Assembly (NCBI RefSeq): GCF_963676685.1
Contig: NC_092346.1
Span: forward strand, 79,375,821 to 79,439,820
From: Mytilus edulis
Lineage: Eukaryota; Mollusca; Bivalvia; Mytilida; Mytilidae
Length of the DNA: 64,000 bases
Reading direction: 5' to 3'
Under the pieces are notes generated by a model. That model made no database searches. It saw nothing but the letters and a program-made list of their open reading frames with translations, and had not been told where the DNA came from. Of the stretch, positions 13,901-21,958 are shown in pieces (positions within the stretch are counted from its first letter, which is position 1; each line of letters opens with the position of its first letter). Position numbers and translations under genes: made by a program.

Positions 13901-15655
13901 TTCTCCATTTACTCCTTGTAAAGATCAGTCATATTAATGAGAGGTTAAATTTACCACTTCGCAAAAGAATTATTTTCAACACTGATATTAATGTCTGGTT
14001 TATTTAATTTATTAAAGCTACTATTAAACACTGAATGAGGTAGATTCCCTGAAAAAAAGAGTTGGAAACCTTTTTAGTTTTCAGGAGATAACTAGGAAGA
14101 AAGTTACAGTAGATAATTCATTTTCATTTGCTTCTTTTCAAGTATATGTAGGGCTAGTATAAATCTGAGCTAACTCTTTAAGGCTTTTTAGCTTTGAGAA
14201 TTGGAAAGTGGACACTTTGTTTCTCAGGATTTAAAAAAAATCCAGTGCATTCGGCTAATGAACTTGTAGTATTTTATTTAGGTAGGAATGGAATGCATCT
14301 TAACTCTGTTGCTTGTAAAGTGCTCCATGAAGAAGTGTTGTAGAATTGATAATTGTACCACCTCATTAATGATGCTTTAATGTAAAAGTCTTTCATTTGA
14401 TATTTATAATTTAATTTTCCTGTGATAATTGTGTTCATGAGATATTTAGTAGGGGTTATTTCCCATAGATTGGTATATTTATTGTATATTATAAGCTGAG
14501 TGTAATAACTGTGATATATTGCTGATATATGTTGTTATCTTGTTGATGTTGTTAAAAATTAAAAAAAATTTGTTCATTAAAGTTAATTTATATCTCTTAT
14601 AAGAATAGTAGCAAAAATATAAATATATATTTTGGATGAGCTCTCATTGAGTGAGCAGTCTCAATAACAAATAATTTAGCAGCTCTATGACTCAACTGGT
14701 ATCAACGTTTTTACTATAACAAAAAGGTTCAGTAGAATTTAGAAAGAATTGTATTGCAAAGGCCCTTTCATGTAATAACAGATCATTGACTGTTTCTGTT
14801 TAAGTAATTTACAACTTTATGATGCATTTGTATGATCACCTGTCTAATATTGACTATATTTTGACCTATAGCTATGTTCTGATTCTTATTGTGTAATTTG
14901 GTTGCCCTCTCTTTGACATACCTCACATCTTTTTTACATTCATAGGGTAGATTTATATGTAATGGAATCAAATTATGGCATTAAGCAAGTAGCAAGCCAT
15001 TGTGCTGAACCCACCCAGTTTATTTTACCCTTATTTTATTATTGAAGACTTTGTGGCACACACTAGAGTTTCATTTCTTGTAACCTATTATCATCAGTAA
15101 ACTTTCAATTTAAATAAATTGCCAAGCACTGTGTTTAAATTCCTTTTACTGTAATTTTGTGGTATTTTATTTCTGCATATAACTTTGGTAATCTGTATAT
15201 ATATGGGGGAAGGGGGGTGGGGGTGGATTTCAGAAAAATTGTGTTTCATGGAAAACAGAGGACTTAAGGCATGAAAGCTTCTTTATGTGCCAATGAAGAG
15301 GTCATATTTAAATATAGAAGACAAACAAACAACACATTTACTAGACAAAGATTAAATGAAGGTTGAGGAGAAAAGGGTGAGTTACTGCTTTTGGTACTTA
15401 GACAATAGATATATTGTTGTATATTTGTTTTAGTGAAGAAAAAAATAACCAATATTTCTGACAGTTGAGGGAACTCTTGACTAGAGAGTTGAATAATGCT
15501 CTGAATGTTGATAATGAGGTGTTTTATGTGTATTTCAGGAACAAATATGTGGTGCTCAAGATATCTTAGAAGAAAAGGGTGTAACAAGGCTTGCTGTGAC
15601 TACATCTGCTCTAATTGCTGTCTCATCAACTAATCCAAGATCTTCAGCTGTATGA
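1821..15655 (+). CDS. LRCH: LRCH protein (leucine-rich repeat and calponin homology), 3' part of gene, two alternative 3' ends
   Basis: LRCH proteins carry N-terminal leucine-rich repeats and a C-terminal calponin homology (CH) domain and act as cytoskeletal or Rho-pathway scaffolds; that role is family knowledge. The window holds only the C-terminal half, and the LRR exons lie upstream of position 1. The exons are 1821-1958, 3007-3322, 4257-4355, 5398-5464, 6151-6272, 6693-6830 and 7539-7616, then either 8816-8992 or 15539-15655. Each junction has AG and GT signals and the phases agree (2, 0, 0, 1, 0, 0, 0). The visible part encodes about 377 aa with the first terminal exon or 357 aa with the second. 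In order it shows a Ser/Pro/Thr-rich linker, a charged Gln/Lys-rich stretch, the segment SYKDSDPNYTIRRQMEYEHG and the CH domain (LPDNLPETLRDGVLLCQLAN, IRPRSVTSIHVPSPAV, KCRKNVENFLEACRKLGV). The family assignment rests on the CH block and the segment before it. Confidence 0.85.
2023..2116 (+). pseudogene. Short relic reading frame inside an LRCH intron
   Basis: About 30 open codons read GGIPELDFLYFKKIHTEKGV then PDALKKVVAIKET and a TAA. The protein-like composition contrasts with the AT-rich intron around it. There is no start codon, no upstream continuation and no good splice pair, so it is probably a decayed fragment of a mobile element or gene. The family is not recognised. Confidence 0.25.
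3007..3322 (+). CDS. LRCH: LRCH exon, Ser/Pro-rich linker
   Basis: The acceptor is atttgcag. The donor gttagt is weaker but keeps frame with the next exon. The 316-bp exon encodes a strongly biased Ser/Pro/Thr linker containing SPSTPLISPSPSPRSSVSS and many possible SP/TP phosphorylation sites. The codon bias is sharp enough that the antisense strand is also open here, but that antisense frame has no independent support. A second possible donor one base past the third codon position (AGTAAT) would hit a stop in the next exon, so the in-frame choice ending at CCT was taken. Confidence 0.75.
3920..4117 (-). repeat. tRNA-derived SINE-like repeat (bivalve type), minus orientation
   Basis: The plus strand starts with a GATT-repeat tail (gattgattgattt), then a block containing gagatggccggagtgccagg, and ends near gcaggattcaaactcaaaac. 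Read on the minus strand, that last part resembles a Pol III B box (GAGTTTGAATCC). I recognise the arrangement as a dispersed bivalve repeat. It sits in the LRCH intron just before the exon at 4257. Confidence 0.55.
4257..4355 (+). CDS. LRCH: LRCH exon, charged helix
   Basis: This 33-codon exon has phase 0 at both ends, with acceptor attgcag and donor gtaagg. It encodes EEEFRQKHQQMKTQTQVESQ followed by a Lys/Ser-rich end, probably a charged helix in the linker before the CH domain. As a phase-0 cassette it could be skipped without a frameshift, though the next exon is also entered in phase 0. Confidence 0.75.
5398..5464 (+). CDS. LRCH: LRCH exon, short linker
   Basis: This 67-bp exon has acceptor tttccag and donor gtatat. 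It encodes RTSMSTTVPRSTNSTLSKRG plus a few residues and ends in phase 1. The next exon supplies two bases to complete a Val codon. The Ser/Thr-rich composition continues that of the previous exons. Confidence 0.7.
5744..6040 (+). repeat. Dispersed mussel repeat with 'gagacaactctc' head, copy 1
   Basis: The copy contains gagtgatgagacaactctcg, a block like gccttggctcacaccaaaca, and aaccaacggtctaatatata. The same blocks in the same order recur at 42394-42640 and 46097-46305. This copy is the most diverged of the three and lies in an LRCH intron. No coding capacity. Confidence 0.65.
6151..6272 (+). CDS. LRCH: LRCH exon preceding the CH domain
   Basis: The exon has acceptor gctttacag and donor gtatat and is entered in phase 1. 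It encodes a segment containing ESYKDSDPNYTIRRQMEYEH and ending QIDCLRR. From family knowledge, a block of the form DPN(F/Y)TxRRxME precedes the CH domain in LRCH proteins, so this exon is a good marker for the gene's identity. Confidence 0.82.
6693..6830 (+). CDS. LRCH: LRCH exon, first half of CH domain
   Basis: This 46-codon exon has phase 0 at both ends, with acceptor tatttttag and donor gtatgt. It encodes TIESRLKVTLPDNLPETLRD, then GVLLCQLANSIRPRSVTSIH and VPSPAV. DGVLLCQLAN is the typical CH-domain core helix, and RPRSVxSIHVPSPAV is characteristic of LRCH family members. Confidence 0.93.
7539..7616 (+). CDS. LRCH: LRCH exon, second part of CH domain
   Basis: This 26-codon exon has phase 0 at both ends, with acceptor tttttcag and donor gtaagt (perfect consensus). 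It encodes PKLTLAKCRKNVENFLEACR then KLGVHR, the helix of the CH domain that precedes the family's last exon. Both alternative last exons are entered from this donor. Confidence 0.92.
8816..8992 (+). CDS. LRCH: LRCH alternative last exon A, tail-anchored isoform
   Basis: The acceptor is ctctattgcag and the exon is entered in phase 0. It encodes 58 residues and a TAA stop. The first part (DNLCACEDIVENLRPARVAL) finishes the CH domain. The end is a hydrophobic stretch (YYVTYFCIFIFCTAFALLCL) followed by YRV and the stop, as in a C-terminal tail anchor. Vertebrate LRCH genes also make isoforms ending in a C-terminal membrane segment (family knowledge), which supports this being real. No AATAAA lies within the first few hundred bases after the stop; the nearest candidate seen is 9621-9626. 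Exon B at 15539 encodes an alternative version of the same final CH helix. Confidence 0.82.
   Translation, partial: DNLCACEDIVENLRPARVALTVQQLAMCRRITTTDYYVTYFCIFIFCTAFALLCLYRV
10165..10266 (+). repeat. LINE 3' tail fragment
   Basis: This segment, from ggtattagttttctgtt through gatgccctttatgggttctt to a (TCTTA)n end, is nearly the same as the reverse complement of 57383-57480. There it forms the 3' end of a LINE with coding sequence, so this copy is a severely 5'-truncated insertion of the same LINE family. Confidence 0.65.
10644..11108 (+). repeat. Left 465-bp terminal repeat of the composite unit
   Basis: The repeat begins AGGTGTAATACCACCA and ends with its exact complement, so each repeat is itself a MITE-like unit with 16-bp perfect inverted ends. 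By eye I found one base differing from the copy at 12816 (gtacagtattta against gtacattattta). There is no open frame of note. The outer bases can also be read as TG...CA, which would fit LTR ends, but no other LTR hallmark was seen. Confidence 0.85.
10645..13279. mobile_element. Composite mobile unit carrying a His-Cys box endonuclease gene
   Basis: Two 465-bp direct repeats (10644-11108 and 12816-13280) flank about 1.7 kb holding one protein-like gene (12355-12729, minus). The outer ends form inverted termini GGTGTAATACCACCA and its complement. They are flanked by the same four bases, TAGA, at 10641-10644 and 13280-13283. The inner ends of each repeat lack matching flanks (TAGA/TAAA and AATA/TAGA). 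I infer that the whole 2.6-kb segment moved as one unit. It lies in the last intron of LRCH. A four-base match can arise by chance, so the target-site claim is moderate; the repeat pair itself is plain. Confidence 0.6.
12355..12729 (-). CDS. I-PpoI-like His-Cys box (His-Me finger) endonuclease
   Basis: The 124-aa protein comes from a single open frame. Its C-terminal half matches the zinc-bound His-Me fold of His-Cys box homing endonucleases (zf-His_Me_endon type). The core is VSHLCHQKRCINPEHLSFE. H78, C80, C85, H90, N99 and C105 have the same mutual spacing as I-PpoI H98, C100, C105, H110, N119 and C125, which are the general base, zinc ligands and Mg-binding Asn of that enzyme. C113, H116 and C122 would complete the second zinc site, and C26 the first, with slightly different spacing. 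I-PpoI cuts rDNA as a homodimer; a DNA-cutting role here is inferred. ATG at 12729 is the first in frame. The gene lies between two direct repeats and no intron is needed. It may be a domesticated or mobile-element nuclease. The fold call is firm; activity and target are unknown. Confidence 0.82.
   Translation of the reverse strand: MDYSEWIETQKARLRENCIEMGDYGCLLSQMGGQTRLYSVYSVRFPWDRKKRTLYGHRFAYMLHTEKFDLSEEFDVSHLCHQKRCINPEHLSFEPPHINQDRQVCRGTHPTRCRKHKPYKDCLI
12816..13280 (+). repeat. Right 465-bp terminal repeat of the composite unit
   Basis: This repeat has the same length and orientation as 10644-11108, with almost complete identity and the same 16-bp inverted ends. It lies 86 bp upstream of the endonuclease start codon (minus-strand sense), so it could carry that gene's promoter; that is inference. 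Confidence 0.85.
15539..15655 (+). CDS. LRCH: LRCH alternative last exon B, soluble isoform
   Basis: The acceptor is tgtatttcag and the exon is entered in phase 0. It encodes EQICGAQDILEEKGVTRLAV, a short Thr/Ser/Ala-rich tail ending SSAV, and a TGA stop. The C(x)nILEEKG(x)nVAVT pattern matches the usual LRCH CH-domain C-terminus. Transcripts using it must skip exon A and read through about 7.9 kb of intron (7617-15538), which contains the composite element at 10645-13279. Confidence 0.88.
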   Translation, partial: EQICGAQDILEEKGVTRLAVTTSALIAVSSTNPRSSAV

Positions 15656-15962
15656 AACTACTAAAACATGATGTTATCAAAGACTTGAAAGCTGATAGCG
15701 TGTAACTACAGATCCTGTTGTTTGACAAAGGACAATTGTCTGGATCATGCCACTTACAGACCAACTAATGCTTCTTTAACTTCATTAACTATAACAGGGT
15801 GATACCTTTGGTCCTAGACTATAAATGAAGGGTTCAGAAAATACATCTGTTGTAGAATATGTAAATGATTGTTCTCCTTGTAACTGAATTATTAGTATCA
15901 TTGTAACTAGAAAAACTGTGAACTACTTGTCATTAAAAAGGAGTAATGTTATAATGAATAAA
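15656..15962 (+). promoter_or_regulatory. LRCH: LRCH 3' UTR and poly(A) signal
   Basis: This is the 3' UTR of the soluble isoform. A canonical AATAAA at 15957-15962 lies about 300 bases after the stop and is followed by A-rich sequence. Confidence 0.55.
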
Positions 15963-18900
15963 AAATTAAAATTAAAATTAAAATATAAAAAGAAAAGGAA
16001 ACAATGTAATAAATAATGTATCATCATATCTTCTATAGAAACTGTGATCATTAGTAATCATCAGTAACGAGGCTTGAAAATGAGGGACAAAATGCAATTA
16101 TTCATAAAATGATTAGTTTTCATTGTTCTTAAAACATAAGTGATATCTTTGAAATATGAAATATGTGTTTTCAAATTGAGACCATGAAAATATTGTATGT
16201 TTGGTAAAATTTTTAAATTTTTGAAAAATAGTCTATTTTGTATTATTTTTAAGATGCTAGAATAATTAATTTTATGATGCTAGAACAATTAGTATGTCCA
16301 TTATGCAAAATTATGTATGCTTTGGATTGTCATAATTTCTATCAAGTTCCTGAAAATTTTCAAGCCTTGTATTAATTCAGCTGTTAATAATAAATCATTG
16401 TTAAACCATATCACTTGTATATCTTGTACAATATATATAATATCAAATATACTAGAATAGGCTAAGGCTAATTAAGGAAATAGTGCAAGGATTTATAAAG
16501 CACTTTGTCATGAAATGAATTATATCCTAGTAAGTGAGAATATTCACTTGATTATATTCTTATTGGTCTGCTATAAGCTTAACTGCTAATCAGAATTTAT
16601 ATCCTCATCATTCTCTATGTTAACTGAACAGGAATTGTTATAATCATATGTCGCATTTAATATGTGTTAAACTGTTCATGACAAAAATATCATTTGTTGC
16701 TAAGCTATATGAAAGTTTTTTTCTTCAAATCTTCAGTAAATACTTTTGATATCATGTTATGTAAATAAATTGGCTTAAGATGGGAGCCTTCTTTGATGAG
16801 AAAAATTATTCCCTAAAACTTGTGGTTTTTTTATGTCTGTGTATTGCTGTCTCATTAACAATTCCTTTTTATGCATATATAATTAAGAGAACTAGTAAAT
16901 ATATATACAATCATTCACCAGTCACTATATAAATAAATTTAGTGGATAGAATGATAAGTATCATCATCATTGATGCAAATCATACATGTAATTTATTTTG
17001 ATTGATTTATACCGTGATTTAATGCTCAGATGTCTTGATCATGTTGGTTAAAGTTTGGTTTTTTTTCCAGATAATATAGATGGAGATGTATTATCAACTA
17101 CGGTTTTGTTGGACAATTTTCTATTTGTTTTCCTTTATTAAAAGTCTAAAATGACTGGTCATTTATATTACAGACACTGGTCATTTATATTACAGACATT
17201 TTAGAAATAAACCTTTATCTAGCTTTACCTTCTTGCAACAAAACTGCTTGGATATTAATTTTTTTTTTCTTCTTTTTATTCATTTGATGAATTAAATTAA
17301 ATTCAAACAATCTTTTTAAATTGTTATGTTACTTAAAACGCCAAAGTCTGAAGAAGTTATTTTGTATTGTTTGCATAATGATGTAATTTAAATGTGTTTA
17401 AACTAAACTGCAATTAACAGGCCTGATTACTCAACAGAGTTCAAGTTGAATGTTACTTGCAGTAGCACACGACAAATCTACTCATAAATGCTATTCCAAT
17501 GCAGCAGTAGTTTAAAAAACTGAGGGTTTTGTTTTGTCTTAAGTTGTCTTTCAACAAGTATAATTAGGTAAAGGAATTATGTTATTATATGTTCACGCCT
17601 TAATTTGAATGATAAACTACATTTCCACTCAAAAATTTCCTTGCCACAGGGTTATTATTATTTTCTCTCTCCATATATTTAGTTAACCTTTTTTTTGTGG
17701 TTGCCCTGTACAAATATACAAGTCTAAACTATTTAAAGACAGGACTCCTTGTCATTTCTGTTAAAGGTACGAGACAAAGAATGACAAACCTCATCAGAAA
17801 CCTTTTCTTACTATCTTTCCTGCATTAGATTCTCAATCCCTGTTTTAACATAGGCAACATAAATGATCACTTACATAAATTACTTGAAAAATCAAGGCAA
17901 ATACCACAATTTCAGCAATTCTGGAATTGTATATGTGAATCTTTTCCTACACCAGACGTTTCTGGTTAAATAATCAAAACTTGATCAGATTAATTTCGGA
18001 ACAAAATTTTCGTGGTAAGAAAAGGTTAATGCAGATACATTTAAGATAGAGGTGGAATGAAATTGATAAGTTGCCCAAAATAAGAGATGAATTAAATGAT
18101 TGTTAATTACCTACTGGGAAAAACAAATATTGGGTTTTTTTTGGAATGCTATTTTTTTGCAAGAAATCAAATTTGCAGTGGGTTTGATCTAATGCAATTA
18201 TTCATTCTCACCTTCCACCCATCAACCCTGTTCATGATGGTATCTTTAAGTGGCATAGACGTCAATATATGTTTTTCAAAAGGATACTTTTTTCAAATGC
18301 TTATAGATTTTGATAATGTATACCTTAAATTACATTGTCAGATTACATCCCTCCTTTTCCATCATATTGAGTACAATTCATATAATATGTAGAAAAACTA
18401 CAATATATTATTATGCACTTATTAGAGAGTATTTGGATTTGATTTTGTTATTTTATCACATAATTGTTTCACCTGTTACAATAGTCACAGGATGCAAGAC
18501 ATAGGACTGCTTATCCGATGCTGACAAACTATTTGTTTTAAGCTTTATATGTAAGAGGGTAGTAGAGTTGAATTATCAATAACTTGTACAGATGCCTTAT
18601 TGTTTGTAATACTCTTGTCTTGTACCTTCTTACAATTCAGTAAGTGCTTAAACTACTTTTCTATCACTTGATTTTTTTCATTTGTTTTAAGTAAAAGGAC
18701 ACATTTATTTGGTATATAAAATCAATGCAAGGTCTGCATGTCCATCATATAGAGTTCATCCGACATCTATCTACTTCAATGATCATGGTTCCCTGATCAA
18801 TGTTTATTGTTTGTGATCAGGACTGTCAACAGATACTATTAGGAAATAAGATAGATAAATTCTACATATTTAATGATTACAGGGTTGACTTGTCTCTTTG

Positions 18901-19025
18901 ACAGGGTTCATTTGACATCGACCTTATTTTTATTGATCATTAATAATGTGCAAATGATTAAAAATCTCTAGTACGACCTCTATCTAAAGATTTCCTACAA
19001 CAATTCAATAATAATTAGAATGCAG
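15963..19025. other. Intergenic AT-rich region
   Basis: No gene is supported. The region contains an ATTAAA-type repeat after the LRCH poly(A) site and a 23-bp direct duplication (tggtcatttatattacagac, twice) near 17157-17197. Open frames at 18096-18504 are AT-biased and show no domain. Confidence 0.5.
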
Positions 19026-19029
19026 GCGG

Positions 19030-19168
19030 CAGAGGCGGATTTATAGGGGGGGCCCAGGGGGCCCGGGCCCCCCCTTTTTGGGAAAAAATTTGGTTGCTTA
19101 TATAGGGAATCACTGAAGCGTGACTGGAGCGGGCCCCCACTTATGAAAATTTCTGGATCCGCCACTGG
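19030..19168. repeat. Short G/C-rich MITE-like element, copy 1
   Basis: The element is bounded by gaggcggattta and ctggatccgccactg, which are inverse ends, around a run of G and C (gggggcccaggggg...). It shares agcgtgactggagcg with the copy at 26648. I recognise it as a common mussel element with GGATCCGCCACTG ends. It is GC-rich in an AT-rich setting. Confidence 0.6.
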
Positions 19169-19979
19169 GCGGGGCATTTTAGTGTCTACAGTCTTGTTTT
19201 TGTTGGGAGGGTTGATGTATTGTTATTTTTTCCCTATTTTACTAGCAATGTCTCCTGCTGTGCACTTTTATTTTTATTATTTCTTTTAATATATTATGTC
19301 TGCTTCTTTGTTGATCTTCCTTAATTAACTGTGATATATAATTCAGACAAAACCATTCAGTGTCATAAAGCTTTTTATTCATGTAGACTCATATGTATTA
19401 AGACATATAAAAGTGTACATATATGTATAAATTATTTGTTTTTAAGTATGCTTTATTTAGAAAAAATATAAAACATATAAATGCCTTTTGCACATAAAAA
19501 CTTGTGTCATTTCTGAACTTTCCATGCCGATATTCATTTTAATCCATGCAGGGATTAATTTAAAGATCCCCTGATTGCCTATACCTTTTATCAAGTAGAA
19601 TTTTTATCTAGGATTTTTTTGAAAAAAGTCGACCCAGTTGGTGCTAAAGGATGTTAAAGGGTCTAAATGAAATGTTCACACATTGTGTAAATACTATTGT
19701 TCTAAAGCTGTATTCATTGATTATGTAAAATTGTTTTGAGAAAAAGATAAAAACAATGCCTTAGCCACAGCTTTGGCAAAAGTAATCCTTTTAAGTTAAG
19801 TCAGGAAGTGCACAGGAGAAATACATTTCAAAACTTGAATTGATAAAGCCCCATGAGTTGAAAAGAATGTATAGGTCACATTAGCAATTAGTAGACTAAA
19901 ACTGAATCAAAATCTGGCAACCCAGGTGATATGTTACTTCTACAAAAAAAGAGTAAAATCACAAAAATACCATACTCTG

Positions 19980-20100
19980 AGGAAAATTAAAAACGAAAAG
20001 TTCCTAAGCAAACGGCAAAAACAAAAGATCAAACTCATATAACGAATGAATAACAACTGTCATATTCCTGACTTGGCACAGGTATTTTCTTATGAAGAAA
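19980..20100 (+). repeat. Dispersed mussel repeat ('caactgtcatattcctgacttgg')
   Basis: The block aacaactgtcatattcctga, followed by cttggcacaggtattttctt, also occurs (same or reverse strand) near 31405, 32740, 29040-29105 and 37720-37815. It is a high-copy dispersed repeat without coding potential. Confidence 0.6.
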
Positions 20101-21414
20101 AATATATTGTAAATACTATTTTTAATTTAAGATAGTGTTTTGGGGTCAGATTATAAACCGGACTATCATAAAAATAGTGAACAGTAAAATAGATCTCACT
20201 TTACACCAATAACCTGCTGCATTGGACAAAAACTTACTTAGAAACAATGAAAAACATGTCTAGGTAGAATGGCTTTGTACAGGCACAAAATGTGGAATGC
20301 GTTTTACCATTAAAATAATCACTATAAAAAAATGCTGTCCAGCTACCAACAGGATCCTCACAAAGATAGCACATAAATTCGAAGGCAAACCACATGTACA
20401 AAACTGCACTACAAACACTTATACTTGGGTAAAAATACCAAATTTCTAACATCTTTCGATTTATTTCAAATATCTATTAATCTCTACTTGCATCAGACAA
20501 TTAGGACATGGACAGCCCTGCTTGTTATTTAGGTATTTTTTAAGTGAACTATCTGTTTCCACTTATTTTCCACTACTTCGCGGTTTTGTTTTTATCCATA
20601 CAATTTTACAATAACTGTAGTCCATGTGGGAAGCCTTAAAGTCTTTTACAAAGTGTTGGTGAATTAATCCACATCAATTAGGGGATGATGAACGTTCTCT
20701 CCGATTTTGAGTGGGGACTATTAAAATAAAACGTCTTTCAATGTTTTCCATGTTTTATGTGTTCTTCGAATCTATTTTGCTCTCATGCATACCATCTTGC
20801 AGGCACCCCAGTCCACTAGTTCAAATATTGATGAATTGTGCTAGAATTTTGTTTCCTTGCATCATTTGAACCAAATGTTAAACCGTCACACAAGACGACT
20901 TGCAAATGCCCCTTGGTAAGAACATGATCACTTTCGTTTTGTGTATCAGTAGTGCGAAGATCGATGTTACTGTCCTTTCATGAAGACATTTTTTTTGGGA
21001 GAAGATTTGTTTCCTGTCAATATCATGCGAGTCAATAATCAGCTCTTAACTATTTGTTGGTGTGTAGTATGTTTTGGTCACTATCAGCAGCAATTAATAG
21101 GAATGCTCAATTTTTTGGTTCTGACTTCATTTGATAAAAACATACAAATCACAAAGAAAACTAGACTCCACCAAACTTTCAGGGTGATCTCAGATGCTCC
21201 ATCAGGTTAATCATATCCTGCTTCATATGTGGCACTCGTCAAGTTGCTCATGTAAGTCGGATGATAAGTTTCATTCGGTAGGTTATAAACGTGGAAAAGG
21301 AGGACGGGATTGTCGTTATGACGATTGGAACATATCCTTTGCTATCTGTAAAACAGATATTCCATAACGTTTAACCATCTTGATTTTTGAAGGAAGGATT
21401 TCAACTTCATTACT
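20101..21414. other. Intergenic; diverged 3' part of a reverse transcriptase element
   Basis: The minus strand directly after the RT fragment (21180-21414) reads gatagcaaaggatatgttcc, and further on gatggagcatctgagatcac, which I recognise as untranslated sequence at the 3' end of a mussel RT element. Blocks of the same 3' sequence occur at 32565-32735 (+) and 54183-54385 (-). No intact gene was seen further down to 20101. Confidence 0.4.
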
Positions 21415-21900
21415 TTAAACTCTTGGTAGTATAGCTTCCTTATGAGCAGCAACCCTCTTATTAATGAAATTACATATATGATTGAAACTTAACCCCAGAA
21501 ATATCGTATTAAATGGGAAATATATACTCCTAATGCAGGCGCTGGAAAGTTGATACATGGAAACGAAGAGTTTACAATTGGGAAACTGTAATAATCTCTT
21601 TTTGTCGTTAAGTTTTGTTCCCAAACGACCTTCATTGTCAAGGAATGAGACAGCTATAAATGTATCTGTAGTATCCATTATTTGGTAGGGATTGATGCAT
21701 TCAACATAGTCACAAGACTTTGAATTATTTAGTAAGAGGTCATCATCTAAATATTGGAAAGTGAAGTTAAAGGATACTGCTAGCTTCTTTAAACTCTTCA
21801 CATGAAACACCTGTATGAAGTCAGCCTTATATGATTAAAGAAACAAGTCGGCATGCATATGGGCATAGTGAGGTCCCATAGGAATACCGACTGTTTATCG
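21415..21900 (-). pseudogene. Reverse transcriptase fragment (YLDD motif), degenerate
   Basis: On the minus strand the frame reads VGIPMG..., then ADLFL with an in-frame stop, SYKADFIQ, and FNFTFQYLDDDLLLNNSKS. This is the palm-domain order expected of RT: the GxPMG block, then Y-x-D-D. Further on, DTTDTFIAVSFLDNEGRLGT matches the conserved block after the YxDD strand, but later sequence is deleted and frameshifted. The insert is a dead fragment. It begins next to the inverted-end element at 21959, which may have landed in it. The RT family (Penelope-like or other) was not decided. Confidence 0.65.
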
Positions 21901-21958
21901 AAAAACACGTCCTCCAAACGCAACAAATATATTTGTCAATTAAGAAAACATGCATCTT

